The translations under genes and the position numbers were made by a program. Of a DNA stretch of 64,000 nucleotides, positions 28,829 to 38,228 are shown one piece after another. The notes below the pieces were generated by a model. The model was not told the origin of the DNA. It saw nothing but the letters and a program-made list of their open reading frames with translations, and made no database searches. The stretch comes from Vreelandella olivaria (GTDB lineage: Bacteria; Pseudomonadota; Gammaproteobacteria; Pseudomonadales; Halomonadaceae). Every line of letters starts with the position of its first letter. Within the stretch, counting starts at the first letter, position 1. The stretch spans positions 17,965-81,964 of the forward strand of contig NZ_JALPZO010000045.1 of NCBI RefSeq assembly GCF_023507745.1, read 5' to 3'.

Positions 28829-29332
28829 ATGAATGCGATTGCCAAGGCGATCGATGCAATTAACGAGCTGTTTGGACGAATCATTGCACCGTTAATTGCC
28901 ATCATTACCCTTATTGTACTGTTTGATATTGCATCACGCTTTTTCTTTGGCCGCCCAAGTGACTGGGCATTCGACATCACCAAAATGCTGTTTGGTGCCC
29001 ACTTCATGCTGATGGCAGCCTATGGGCTCAAGCATCATGCCCATGTCGAAGTGGATGTGCTAAAGCGCCTGCTATCCCGTAAACGCCAAACACTTCTTGA
29101 TGTGATCGGCTACCTGATTTTCTTCGTTCCCTTTATCTGGATGCTGCTCACTTACGGGTGGCGCTTCTTCGAGCGCTCCTTCAGCCGAGGCGAAACAACC
29201 TATGGCATGGTGTCAATCCCGGTGTATCCCATCAAGGGCGTTATCGTGGTGGCTGCTGCACTGTTACTGTTACAGGCAATCGCCATCGTCCTGCGCGCCA
29301 TCATGCAACTGCGCGAGGAGAAATCAGTATGA
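28829..29332 (+). CDS. TRAP transporter small membrane subunit (DctQ)
   Basis: A 167-residue protein with four hydrophobic helices, the DctQ fold. The conserved pattern SRFFFGRPSDWAFDITKMLF and YGLKHHAHVEVDVL is present. It partners with the large DctM subunit in Na+-driven uptake. GGAGA precedes the ATG. Its stop overlaps the DctM start by four bases. Confidence 0.92.
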   Translation: MNAIAKAIDAINELFGRIIAPLIAIITLIVLFDIASRFFFGRPSDWAFDITKMLFGAHFMLMAAYGLKHHAHVEVDVLKRLLSRKRQTLLDVIGYLIFFVPFIWMLLTYGWRFFERSFSRGETTYGMVSIPVYPIKGVIVVAAALLLLQAIAIVLRAIMQLREEKSV

Positions 29333-30663
29333 ACCTGAGTCCGGAACTACTTGCGCTGGTGATGTTTGGCGGGCTGCTGTTGGGTCTGTTCATGGGCCAC
29401 CCCTTGGCCTTCGTATTGGGCGGTGTCGCCGTTATCGGCGCTTTTCTTGGCCCCGGGGAACGTGTGCTGGGTACGCTGATTAATAATATTTTTGGTAACG
29501 CCATGGATAACTACGTCCTGGTTGCAATACCACTCTTCGTGCTGATGGCACGCTTTCTAAATGACTCCGGCGTCACCGAGCGAATGTTTGATGCCATGCG
29601 CTTACTACTGGCTAACTTGCGTGGGGGGCTAGCCCTGACAGTGGTGGTTGTTTCTGTCCTGCTGGCAGCAACTACCGGGATTGTAGGGGCCTCCATTGCG
29701 GTGATGGGAATGATAGCTCTCGTCCCCATGCTGAAGTACGGCTACAACAAAGAGCTGAGTACCGGCGTCATTATGGCAAGCGGCTGCCTTGGGATTCTGA
29801 TTCCACCCAGTATCATGCTGATTTTGATGGCCAGCTACTCGCCGGTTTCGGTGGGTGCACTGTTTGCGGGCGCCATGGTTCCTGGGGTTATGCTGGGTTG
29901 CATGTATGCACTTTACGTACTGCTGGTTTGCCACTTCAAACCCTCTTATGGACCACCGGTACCTAAAGAGGAGCGCGCTGAAGTCAGCACGAAACAGCTC
30001 TTGATCATGCTGGGTAAATACGTGGTGCCACCCATGTCGTTAATACTGGGCGTGCTAGGTGCCTTGTTTACCGGTATTGCCACGGCCACAGAAGCGTCTG
30101 CCATTGGCGTGTTTATCGCGTTTATCCTGTTTTTAATTTTCGGCGACCGGAAATTATCCACCTGCTACCACACGTTAATTGACGCTGGCAAAACAACCAC
30201 CATGGTGATGCTGGTACTGGTAGGTGCCACCGCCTTTACCGGTGTTTTCTCCCGTGGTGGCGGTATGCAGGTCATTCAGGATTTACTGCTGGCTATACCA
30301 GGCGGCACAACAGGCGCGCTGATTATGATGCTGCTACTGGTATTTGTACTCGGCATGTTTCTCGATTGGACCGGTATTGTGTTACTTAGCTTTCCTATCA
30401 TGCTGCCTATTATTCAGCAGATGGGAGTGGACCCGCTATGGTTCATCGTTATGGTCGCGGTGGTCTTGCAGACCTCGTTCCTAACCCCCCCCTTTGGTTA
30501 CGCGCTTTTCTACTTAAAAGGTGTCTCTCCTCCAGGGGTTGAAACTATCGACCTGTATAAGGCGGTAATACCGTTTGTCGCGCTGATCCTGCTCGCCTGT
30601 GTACTGATGGCCTTTTTCCCCATTCTGGTAACCGGCTTACCCAGTATGATGCTGGGCTATTAA
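29329..30663 (+). CDS. TRAP transporter large membrane subunit (DctM)
   Basis: A 444-residue protein with about twelve hydrophobic segments, forming the Na+/solute pathway. VAIPLFVLMARFLNDSGV, ATTGIVGASIAVMGMIALVPMLK and ASGCLGILIPPSIMLILMA are DctM hallmarks, as is FLDWTGIVLLSFPIMLPI near the C-terminus. The ATG at 29329 overlaps the DctQ stop (ATGA), and GAGGAG lies in the end of dctQ. A terminator hairpin follows the gene. Confidence 0.94.
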   Translation: MNLSPELLALVMFGGLLLGLFMGHPLAFVLGGVAVIGAFLGPGERVLGTLINNIFGNAMDNYVLVAIPLFVLMARFLNDSGVTERMFDAMRLLLANLRGGLALTVVVVSVLLAATTGIVGASIAVMGMIALVPMLKYGYNKELSTGVIMASGCLGILIPPSIMLILMASYSPVSVGALFAGAMVPGVMLGCMYALYVLLVCHFKPSYGPPVPKEERAEVSTKQLLIMLGKYVVPPMSLILGVLGALFTGIATATEASAIGVFIAFILFLIFGDRKLSTCYHTLIDAGKTTTMVMLVLVGATAFTGVFSRGGGMQVIQDLLLAIPGGTTGALIMMLLLVFVLGMFLDWTGIVLLSFPIMLPIIQQMGVDPLWFIVMVAVVLQTSFLTPPFGYALFYLKGVSPPGVETIDLYKAVIPFVALILLACVLMAFFPILVTGLPSMMLGY

Positions 30664-30676
30664 CCTGAAAATAAAC

Positions 30677-30696
30677 GGGGCGCTGCCAGGCGCCCC
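30677..30696 (+). terminator. Terminator-like hairpin after the TRAP operon
   Basis: GGGGCGC-TGCCAG-GCGCCCC forms a 7-bp GC stem followed by TTCT. The T-tract is short but position after the last TRAP gene supports a terminator role. Confidence 0.7.
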
Positions 30697-30774
30697 TTCT
30701 ACTACGCTCTCTTGTGCTCCTTACCCTTGTACTGAGAAACCGTTACCATTCGTTAGCGTGTTTACGAATTGTTT

Positions 30775-30789
30775 TGCATATCATTATCA
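30775..30789 (+). promoter_or_regulatory. Fur-box-like site before the ferric transporter operon
   Basis: TGCATAT-C-ATTATCA matches the 7-1-7 Fur inverted repeat (TGATAAT-n-ATTATCA) at 12 of 14 arm positions, with the right arm perfect. It lies about 100 bp upstream of the ferric-binding protein gene and overlaps a plausible -10 element (TATCAT), with TTTACG 18 bases upstream as a possible -35. Iron repression is inferred from this and from the operon's function. Confidence 0.65.
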
Positions 30790-30887
30790 TTTAAAAAAGA
30801 GACTTTTTTTGATATTGTGCGTACAGCTTATGGAAACACGCTGTTCGAACACCTGTTCTTGATATCTATTACAAAGGAACGCTCACT

Positions 30888-31880
30888 ATGCAAAAAACAC
30901 TTTATGCTACTGCAGTCGCCACACTCCTGGCAGCACCACTAGCCTCCGCCGCAGATCTGACGCTTTACTCAGGCCGCGGCGAAACCATGGTTGAGCCGAT
31001 CATTGCACAGTTCGAAAAAGATACGGGCATCAACGTCAACGTGCGTTATGGGGATACCGCACAGCTGGCAGTGCTGCTACAGGAAGAGGGTGACCGCTCC
31101 CCCGCCGATCTTTATTGGGGCCAGGATGCAGGTGCTATGGGTGCTATTAGCCAGGCTGGGCTGCTGGCGGAATTACCTGAAGATATTTATGAGGGTTTAC
31201 CCGCTATTTATACCAGCGAAACTGGCAATTGGGTGGCATCCAGCGGACGCGGGCGTGTTCTGGCCTACTCACCTGAGCGTGTCAGTGAAGACGAACTCCC
31301 TGAGAGTGTCTTCGACCTGACCGATGAGGCCTATGAAGGCCGCGTTGGCTGGGCACCCACCAACGGAGGCTTCCAGTCGTTTGTCACGGCCATGCGCCTT
31401 GAGCATGGTGAAGATACTACCCGCGAGTGGCTGGAGAGTATGCGTGACAATGGAGCGGTGGTATTCCGCAACAATGCCACTCAGGTTCAGGGTATTGCAG
31501 ATGGTGAAGTCGACTTCGCGCTGGTAAACAATTACTATTTGCCTCGCTTTAGGGCTACCGATAGCGAGTTCCCCGTTGAACAGACCCTGTTCGTTGATGG
31601 TGATATCGGCAATCTGGTCAACGTTGCAGGGATCGCCGTGCTGGAAAGCAGCGATAATAAAGACGCTGCCGTCGAGTTCATTCGCTTCCTGCTATCACCG
31701 GCTGCTCAGCAGTACTTTACCGGCAATGTCTACGAGTACCCTGTCACTCGTGACGTGATTCAGAACCCGATTCTTGAAGACTTCGACCAATTACTGGAAG
31801 TCTCACCTGAAATCGACCTGGATGATCTGAGTGATCTCGAAGGTACGCTGAACCTGCTGCGGGAAGTCAACTTGCTGTAA
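30888..31880 (+). CDS. fbpA: Ferric iron ABC transporter substrate-binding protein
   Basis: A 330-residue periplasmic protein with a signal peptide ending ASAA. It has the FbpA layout: LTLYSGRGETMVEPII, GQDAGAMGAISQAGLL, and the tandem tyrosines in VNNYYLPRF (about residues 216-217), which bind Fe3+ in FbpA/FutA proteins. It heads a three-gene transporter with a Fur-like box upstream. AAGGAA lies nine bases before the ATG. A GC-rich hairpin follows it, before the permease. Confidence 0.93.
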   Translation: MQKTLYATAVATLLAAPLASAADLTLYSGRGETMVEPIIAQFEKDTGINVNVRYGDTAQLAVLLQEEGDRSPADLYWGQDAGAMGAISQAGLLAELPEDIYEGLPAIYTSETGNWVASSGRGRVLAYSPERVSEDELPESVFDLTDEAYEGRVGWAPTNGGFQSFVTAMRLEHGEDTTREWLESMRDNGAVVFRNNATQVQGIADGEVDFALVNNYYLPRFRATDSEFPVEQTLFVDGDIGNLVNVAGIAVLESSDNKDAAVEFIRFLLSPAAQQYFTGNVYEYPVTRDVIQNPILEDFDQLLEVSPEIDLDDLSDLEGTLNLLREVNLL

Positions 31881-31931
31881 CGGTGTACATTGTGGCTCAA
31901 GTGCGCTTGAACCACAGATTGGTAAACACCC

Positions 31932-31954
31932 AAGCCGCCCTTCAAGGGCGGCTT
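31932..31954 (+). repeat. Hairpin between ferric-binding protein and permease genes
   Basis: AAGCCGCCCTT-C-AAGGGCGGCTT is an 11-bp inverted repeat (realistically a 9-bp stem with a TTCAA loop). No T-run follows, so it is more likely to protect the binding-protein mRNA or attenuate than to terminate fully. Confidence 0.7.
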
Positions 31955-31973
31955 GGCGCTGTCAAGAGATACC

Positions 31974-33560
31974 ATGTCACATTCGCACACTTATGCCGCA
32001 GTTCCCAACCAGCGACGGATACCTCTTCATATTCTGCTGCCTTCACTCATGGCAGCCGGGGTCATGCTGCTTCCGCTTGTTTATTTATTATTGCGAGCCT
32101 TCCAAGCTGACAGCGCCACGCTTTCCTCACTGATTCTTCGCGCCCGCAACCTTGAACTGTTACTCAACACGCTGCAGTTGGCTACAACGGTGGTGATCAC
32201 CACTACCCTGATGGCCTTCCCGCTTGCCTGGCTGGTAACACGCACAGATATACGTTTCAAACGCCTATTGACCATACTTGGCGTTGTCCCCTTGGCAGTT
32301 CCAGGCTACGTGATGGCGTATGCTCTGCTTAGCATGAGTGGCAATTACGGCGTCTTCGCCCAGTTCTTCGGTATCCAATTACCACGTCTCCAGGGCTTGC
32401 CTGGGGCAACCATCGCACTTTCTCTGTACACATTTCCCTACCTGTTTCTCAATTTGCGGGCTGCCCTCGCCGGGCTGGATGGCAACCTTGAAGAGAGTGC
32501 CCGCAGCCTGGGGTATTCACAGTTCGATGTTTTCCGCTATGTCATTCTTCCCCATCTCATGCCTGCGCTGATGGCTGGTTGGCTGGTCATTACACTTTAC
32601 GTGCTGGGGGACTTTGGTGCTGTGGCCCTGATGCGCTACGAAGCCTTCAGCTACGCGATTTTCACACAATATTCCGGGGCGTTTGATCGTATCTACGCCG
32701 CCTGGCTTGCCATTATGCTACTGGCCCTGGCCCTATGCTTCGTACTGATTGACAGCTTCGTGGTTAAACGCAAATTGGCCCGCGTCGGTACGGGGGTAGC
32801 TCGCCCTATCGCTCCCAAGCCACTGGGCCGTGCCCGGTGGCTAGCCTGGCCATACCTGATTATTTTGTTTGGTGCTTCAATCGGCTTACCTGCCCTCATT
32901 CTTTGCTATTGGCTGCTGCTGGCGCCACCTGATGTCAGCTTCTTCGCACGGGTTCCAGGTACGCTGCTACGTTCAGCAGGGGCAGCGCTACCAGCGGCGG
33001 TACTGGCAGCTGCATTCGCTCTGCCGCTGGCCTTCTTGAGTGTACGCTACCGCTCTCCATTCACGGCCATGATTGAGCGCTCAGTATATATAGGTTACGC
33101 CATTCCCCCCCTGGCGCTGGCGCTGGCCATGGTTTTCTTCGCTTTACAAGCCGCGCCGTTCCTCTACCAAACGTTGGCGCTACTCATTCTTACCTGGGCA
33201 ATCGCATCGCTTGCCCTGGCGCTTGGACCTATTCGCAGTGCGTTGCTGCAAACCCGCCCCAGTATGGAGCAGGCTGCCCACTCATTGGGGCACGGGTCAG
33301 TCTCTACCTTTCTGCACGTAATTTTCCCACGTTTGCGGCGTGGCATACTATCAGGCGTGGTACTGGTGTTCGTGCTATGCATGAAAGAACTCCCCATTAC
33401 CTTCCTACTGGCACCGACCGGCTATACCACGCTGGCTGTCACGGTCTTTACCCGGACATCAGAAGGCATGCTGGCTGAAGCTGCGCCTTTTGCGGCCGCC
33501 ATCATCTTTTTTTCCAGTGTATCTGTTGGCTTACTACTCGCCCGGGAGGGACCACGATGA
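31974..33560 (+). CDS. fbpB: Ferric iron ABC transporter permease (fused two-domain type)
   Basis: A 528-residue permease with about twelve hydrophobic segments: two binding-protein-dependent permease halves in one chain, as in FbpB/SfuB. The EAA-type loops are LEESARSLGYSQFDVFRYVILP in the first half and MEQAAHSLGHGSVSTFLHVIFP in the second; these contact the ATPase. The ATG at 31974 follows AGAG at six bases and is preferred to an upstream TTG that falls in the hairpin. Its stop overlaps the ATPase start. Confidence 0.94.
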   Translation: MSHSHTYAAVPNQRRIPLHILLPSLMAAGVMLLPLVYLLLRAFQADSATLSSLILRARNLELLLNTLQLATTVVITTTLMAFPLAWLVTRTDIRFKRLLTILGVVPLAVPGYVMAYALLSMSGNYGVFAQFFGIQLPRLQGLPGATIALSLYTFPYLFLNLRAALAGLDGNLEESARSLGYSQFDVFRYVILPHLMPALMAGWLVITLYVLGDFGAVALMRYEAFSYAIFTQYSGAFDRIYAAWLAIMLLALALCFVLIDSFVVKRKLARVGTGVARPIAPKPLGRARWLAWPYLIILFGASIGLPALILCYWLLLAPPDVSFFARVPGTLLRSAGAALPAAVLAAAFALPLAFLSVRYRSPFTAMIERSVYIGYAIPPLALALAMVFFALQAAPFLYQTLALLILTWAIASLALALGPIRSALLQTRPSMEQAAHSLGHGSVSTFLHVIFPRLRRGILSGVVLVFVLCMKELPITFLLAPTGYTTLAVTVFTRTSEGMLAEAAPFAAAIIFFSSVSVGLLLAREGPR

Positions 33561-34657
33561 CTACTCTCAATGTGCCTACAGCCGCATATGACAGCGTCTC
33601 GTCGATCCCTCCCTTATTGAAGGTGGATGGGCTGACCAAACGCTATCGGACTGGCGACCCTTTGGCCGTTGATAAAGCCAGTTTCGAATTGCACAGCGGC
33701 GATATCCTCGCCCTGCTGGGCCCCAGTGGATGCGGTAAAAGTACCACCCTGCGCATGATTGCCGGCTTCGAACGGCCTGATCAGGGCCAGCTGTTCCTGC
33801 ACGGCAAAAACGTGACCGCGTTAACGCCCCAGCAACGGCGCATTGGGATCGTATTTCAGGACTATGCACTGTTCCCGCATATGACGCTCAGTCAGAACGT
33901 CGCCTTTGCCATGCGCCATATTCCCAAAGCCAAACGCGCCGATAAAGCCCGAGAGTGGCTGGACCTGGTAGGGCTGGCCGATCTTGGCCGACGGATGCCC
34001 GATGAGCTTTCCGGCGGGCAGCAGCAGCGCGTCGCCCTGGCGCGTACGCTTGCCGCGGAGCCTGAACTGATACTGCTTGATGAACCTTTTTCCAACCTTG
34101 ATGCTGCTCTGCGCGAATCCACACGCAAAGAGGTTCGCACACTCTTCAAGGCATCGAATACTACGGCTATTCTAGTTACCCACGACCAGGGGGAAGCCCT
34201 CTCGTTTGCCGACCAGGTCGGTGTCATGAACGCAGGAAAACTGCTTCAGATTGATCGACCCGAGGATATATATCAGCGCCCAACGACAGCCTTCGTGGCA
34301 GAGTTTCTTGGTCACACCAATCTACTGGAAGGCGAAGCAGCGGGGGATATCGTACAGACAGCGCTGGGGCCTGTGGGTATTGACACCTCCGCGTACGGGC
34401 CTGTGGAGGTTTCGCTCCGTCCCGAGCACCTGTCCATGGAACCCACCCAAGGCGAACAGGGTGCCACCATCATCGAGCGCGAGTTTCGTGGTCATGACTG
34501 TTTTTACGTGCTGGAAAAACAGGGCCAACGGTTTACCGTGATTACCCCCAGCGATACTCTGTGGAACGTGGGAGAGCAAGCCAAACTCACTCCTCGTCTA
34601 CGGGGTAGCGTGGTTGGGGAGCAGCCGAGTCGGCAGTTGCCTATTTCATTGCCCTAG
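33557..34657 (+). CDS. fbpC: Ferric iron ABC transporter ATP-binding protein
   Basis: A 366-residue ABC ATPase. Walker A is GPSGCGKST near residue 54, the signature is LSGGQQQRVALAR near residue 150, Walker B is LILLDEPFSNLD, and the switch His is in LVTHDQ. A C-terminal TOBE-like regulatory domain (~110 residues) follows, as in FbpC and PotA. The ATG overlaps the permease stop by four bases. The last 17 bases overlap the 3' end of the convergent cydC gene. Confidence 0.94.
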   Translation: MTTLNVPTAAYDSVSSIPPLLKVDGLTKRYRTGDPLAVDKASFELHSGDILALLGPSGCGKSTTLRMIAGFERPDQGQLFLHGKNVTALTPQQRRIGIVFQDYALFPHMTLSQNVAFAMRHIPKAKRADKAREWLDLVGLADLGRRMPDELSGGQQQRVALARTLAAEPELILLDEPFSNLDAALRESTRKEVRTLFKASNTTAILVTHDQGEALSFADQVGVMNAGKLLQIDRPEDIYQRPTTAFVAEFLGHTNLLEGEAAGDIVQTALGPVGIDTSAYGPVEVSLRPEHLSMEPTQGEQGATIIEREFRGHDCFYVLEKQGQRFTVITPSDTLWNVGEQAKLTPRLRGSVVGEQPSRQLPISLP

Positions 34658-36413
34658 CTCTCAGGTCGGCACAGGCCTCTTTTTGATGCCTCCATGTGAG
34701 AGGGGATACGCCTGGCCGACCCTCTTCCAGCATAGGCAGGTAGTGTGTCCGATGCTCCGGCAATACCAGCGGCACATGGCTGGAAATAACTAGAATTCCT
34801 TTTTGTGTACGTCGCACAAGGCTGTCAACGACATGATGACGTGTGATTGTATCCAAACCGGCCAACGGCTCATCCAGCAACAGGATAGGGCGACGCGTCA
34901 GCAGTACCCGCCCCAGCGCAATACGCCGCGCCTGGCCACCGGAAACTGCGGCACCGTACTCACCCAGCGGCGTATTTAGCCCTTGCGGTAATCCTCTCGC
35001 CCACGTACCAAGCGCCATATCGTTGAGCACGCCCCACAGAGTGTCATCACTGGCGCCTTCGTCACCAAGACGTAGATTCTCTGCCAGACTCATATCGAAT
35101 ACATCCCACTGCTGGGGCAGATAGCCAATCGTTTTGAGCAAAGGCCAGTGTTCCGGCGGCTGCCCATTTAGCCAGTAATGTCCTGATAAAGGAGCCAGCT
35201 CACCCGCCAACACCTGCAACAATGTTGATTTACCGCACCCTGACGGCCCTTGCAGACATAATATCTCGCCGCTTTTTAATGAGAGATGGATATCCTGTGG
35301 TCCAGTCAGAGCACCTGGCAAGCGTGCTGTCAGCTGACAGGCCTCCAACTGCCAGGTTAGCGGTACAGCGCCGCTCCATGTAACGGGCGGTGATGGTCGC
35401 GACTCATCAGCGTTAATCAGTGCATTAAGGCGGTCGCGCGCCGCAAGGCTCGCCCCCAGAGCAAGAAAACTGCTGGCCAACGGTGCCAGAATTTCGCCTA
35501 ATGCCAGGATGGCCAAGACCGCAGCTAGCAGTATTGGCACCGTCAAAGCCCCTGTATGCATCAGCACTTCAGCCTGCCACAACACACCAATAATTGAACT
35601 TCCCAGTGCCACCTGCTGCATGGCAGTCGTTAGGCTTGCCAGGCTAAATTGGCGCTCCTGCTGCTGTAAGAAATTGATATCCTCTCCTTTTACTCGCTGC
35701 CGAATATCCGGCCAGCGCCCCCATAGCACCAGCGACGTAATCGCTGCTAACGGATCAAGCAGAGCCACTCGGCGACGTTCTGCAAACTCGGCATCCCTGC
35801 GAGCCTGACGAATGCCACGCCATACCGCTAGCAGTGGCAGTCCCAACCAGGCAATCAGCAACCCTGGCAAGGCGGCCCAAAGTAGCGTGCTATTCAACCA
35901 GTACAAGCCACCCATCACGGCAGCGACCATTAACCCACTCCAGCCCCACGGCAGTAGGGCTCGCAGCACGACCTGGTCCAGGTGATCAATATCCGTAATC
36001 AGACGATGCATGGCTTTGGCGGCACGGTAATGAGCAGTGGACACAGCCGACTGCAAAGGCTTTTTCCCCAAAGCCCTGAAAAGGCGACAACGCAGATCCT
36101 TAAGCAGTCCCAGCGCTGTATCATGGGAAGCCAGACGCTCGCCATAACGCCCGGCAGTGCGCACGATAGCGCATAAGCGGATCAGCGCAGCCGGGCGAAA
36201 ATAGTCGAAACCAATAGCGGCGGCAGTGGCCGTGCCAGCCACTGCCGCCGCTGTAATGAACCAGCCCGAGATGGCCAGTAAGCCTACCACTGACAGCAGC
36301 GTCACCGCCCCCAGCAGGAAAGCCAGTAACCAGCCGCCGCCCCGCAGCAACAACAAATCACGTAGCCGGATGCTGGTGTCGCGGGTCTCTGACACCTTGC
36401 CTAACCGCAACAT
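34641..36413 (-). CDS. cydC: Thiol reductant ABC exporter subunit CydC
   Basis: CydC is one half of the CydDC exporter, which moves glutathione and cysteine to the periplasm and is needed to assemble cytochrome bd. The 590-residue protein has an N-terminal six-helix exporter domain and a C-terminal ATPase: Walker A GPSGCGKST near residue 383, signature VSGGQARRIALGR, Walker B ILLLDEPLAGLD, and His in VISSHVP. It starts inside the end of cydD (13-bp overlap). Its 3' end overlaps the convergent fbpC end by 17 bp. Confidence 0.93.
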   Translation of the reverse strand: MLRLGKVSETRDTSIRLRDLLLLRGGGWLLAFLLGAVTLLSVVGLLAISGWFITAAAVAGTATAAAIGFDYFRPAALIRLCAIVRTAGRYGERLASHDTALGLLKDLRCRLFRALGKKPLQSAVSTAHYRAAKAMHRLITDIDHLDQVVLRALLPWGWSGLMVAAVMGGLYWLNSTLLWAALPGLLIAWLGLPLLAVWRGIRQARRDAEFAERRRVALLDPLAAITSLVLWGRWPDIRQRVKGEDINFLQQQERQFSLASLTTAMQQVALGSSIIGVLWQAEVLMHTGALTVPILLAAVLAILALGEILAPLASSFLALGASLAARDRLNALINADESRPSPPVTWSGAVPLTWQLEACQLTARLPGALTGPQDIHLSLKSGEILCLQGPSGCGKSTLLQVLAGELAPLSGHYWLNGQPPEHWPLLKTIGYLPQQWDVFDMSLAENLRLGDEGASDDTLWGVLNDMALGTWARGLPQGLNTPLGEYGAAVSGGQARRIALGRVLLTRRPILLLDEPLAGLDTITRHHVVDSLVRRTQKGILVISSHVPLVLPEHRTHYLPMLEEGRPGVSPLTWRHQKEACADLRARAMK

Positions 36414-38131
36414 GGGATGCCCCTTCCCGATGTCAATACCCGCCGGTGCTCAACCCACTCCAACCCCACCGACTCGTGGCTGACAATAATCACACTGCGC
36501 CCCCGGCTGAGCCGCCCAATCAATGTATTCAGTTGCCAGGCCGAGTCGGGATCAAGGTGGGCTGTCGGCTCATCAAACAACCATAGCGCGGCATCACGAA
36601 GTAACAGTTGTGCCAACCCCAAGCGCTGAAGCTGCCCACCGGACAACCCTTGCCCACGCTCTCCCAAACGCGTGAACAGACCATCACCACGCACCAGTAT
36701 CGGCCAGAGACCTACCCACTCCAGCGCCTCGATAAGTTCAGTATCCGTTTTATCAGGGCATGCCAAGCGTAGGTTCTCGGCAATGCTGCCACCCAATACC
36801 GGTGGTTGCTGCCCCAGATAGCCAAGCTGGCACCGCCAGACATCGCCAGGCCATTGCGACAGTTCGCAACCGTTGACCATTACACTTCCCTGATAGGCGG
36901 AGAAGCCCAGCAACGCTTCCAGAAAGCTCGATTTCCCTACCCCGCTTTCTCCCTGTATCAGCAATCGCTCCCCTGCAGCCAGCATAAGGCTCAGTGGCGC
37001 CAAGCGCAGGCGGCCTCCTTCACCGCACACCGCCAGTTCATGGCACGCCAGATGGAGTGGCTCAACTCTCACCTTGGCCGAGGGTTGCTGCCCCTGTGGT
37101 TGCCAGGTGCCGGCTTCCAGTAATGGGGATAAGGACAGCATGGCGCCAGTTGCTTCCGCACGTGCATGGTAGTCTGCTCCCAACTGGCGTAATGGTGCGT
37201 AAAACTCCGGCGCCAGCAGCAAAATAAATAGTGCCCCCTGGTAAGGCACCGGTACCTCCCCTTTCGCCCAGGGCAATAGCCCCAGCAACCCCAAGCCCAG
37301 GTACAGGGCCACCAGGGCAATGGCCAGCGCAGCAAAAAACTCAAGGACAGCGCTGGATAGAAAGGCCAGCTTCAGTACTCTCATGGTACGAGTGCGGTAA
37401 GCTTCACTGGCGTCTGCCACGCTGTCCTCTGCCTGTGCGGTCGCTCCCATGCGCGTTAGCGTCGCCATACCACGAACCAGATCAAGGAAGCGCCCGCCCA
37501 TACGTGCCAAAGCGCTGAACTGCTGTTGACTGGCGCTGGCGGCAGCACGGCCCACCAACACCATGAACAATGGCACCAAAGGTGCGGTCGCCAGCATCAG
37601 TCCCGCGGACAGCGGACTATAAAAGGCCACCACAGCGGCAACCAGACAGGGCACCATGACGGCAAGCAGGCTCTGTACACGATAACGGCTGATATAGCCA
37701 TCCAAGGCATCCACCTGCTCCAAAACCTGTGTGCCCAATGCGCCATCGCTGCCCAGATGGCGCCTGGCTGGCCCCAATCGTTCAAGCTGTTCCAGCAACT
37801 GGCTGCGCAAGGCGATACGTGCACGCTGGCTGGCTTGACGGGATAACCATTCTCGTCCGGCCTGAAGCAACGGGCGTAACACCAGGCAGATGATTAGCCC
37901 GAACAACACCCCCGACTGATAGCGGGCTGCCTCTGTGCCCTGCCAGAGCTGCAACCAATGATGGAATAGCGTGGCCAGCAACCAGCTTTGAATAATCAGC
38001 AGTACAACACTGAACAGCGCCAGTAACAAAGCTCCGCGTAACCACCATCGATGAGGAGCAATACAGCGGCCCAACAGCTGCTGTGGATCAGTGGAGTCAG
38101 TCACGCCGCTCATGATCGGCTTTACTTTCAT
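36401..38131 (-). CDS. cydD: Thiol reductant ABC exporter subunit CydD
   Basis: The partner of CydC: 576 residues with a membrane domain and ATPase (Walker A GESGVGKSS, signature LSGGQLQRLGLAQ, Walker B LWLFDEPTAHLD). The first ATG (38131) lies inside cydX in another frame, with GGAAG upstream; an ATG at 38113 is an alternative. Either way the gene overlaps cydX, so cydX and cydD should be translationally coupled. It is the fourth gene of the cyd cluster. Confidence 0.93.
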   Translation of the reverse strand: MKVKPIMSGVTDSTDPQQLLGRCIAPHRWWLRGALLLALFSVVLLIIQSWLLATLFHHWLQLWQGTEAARYQSGVLFGLIICLVLRPLLQAGREWLSRQASQRARIALRSQLLEQLERLGPARRHLGSDGALGTQVLEQVDALDGYISRYRVQSLLAVMVPCLVAAVVAFYSPLSAGLMLATAPLVPLFMVLVGRAAASASQQQFSALARMGGRFLDLVRGMATLTRMGATAQAEDSVADASEAYRTRTMRVLKLAFLSSAVLEFFAALAIALVALYLGLGLLGLLPWAKGEVPVPYQGALFILLLAPEFYAPLRQLGADYHARAEATGAMLSLSPLLEAGTWQPQGQQPSAKVRVEPLHLACHELAVCGEGGRLRLAPLSLMLAAGERLLIQGESGVGKSSFLEALLGFSAYQGSVMVNGCELSQWPGDVWRCQLGYLGQQPPVLGGSIAENLRLACPDKTDTELIEALEWVGLWPILVRGDGLFTRLGERGQGLSGGQLQRLGLAQLLLRDAALWLFDEPTAHLDPDSAWQLNTLIGRLSRGRSVIIVSHESVGLEWVEHRRVLTSGRGIPCCG

Positions 38132-38216
38132 AGCCGTTCACTTCCAGCCACATAGCGTTAAGAATACTGATGGTGGCCGCAAGCGTGACCCCCAGAATCC
38201 ATGCGAAATACCACAT
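38097..38216 (-). CDS. cydX: Cytochrome bd oxidase small subunit CydX
   Basis: A 39-residue frame beginning MWYFAWILGVTLAATISILN and continuing AMWLE, the CydX/YbgT signature: a single membrane helix with conserved Trp-Tyr, then Trp-Leu-Glu. CydX stabilises the haem b595/d site of the CydAB oxidase. GAGGAGG lies seven bases before the ATG, within the end of cydB. The 3' 35 bases overlap the start of cydD in a different frame. It is too short for most gene callers. Confidence 0.95.
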   Translation of the reverse strand: MWYFAWILGVTLAATISILNAMWLEVNGYESKADHERRD

Positions 38217-38228
38217 GCTGCATCCTCC

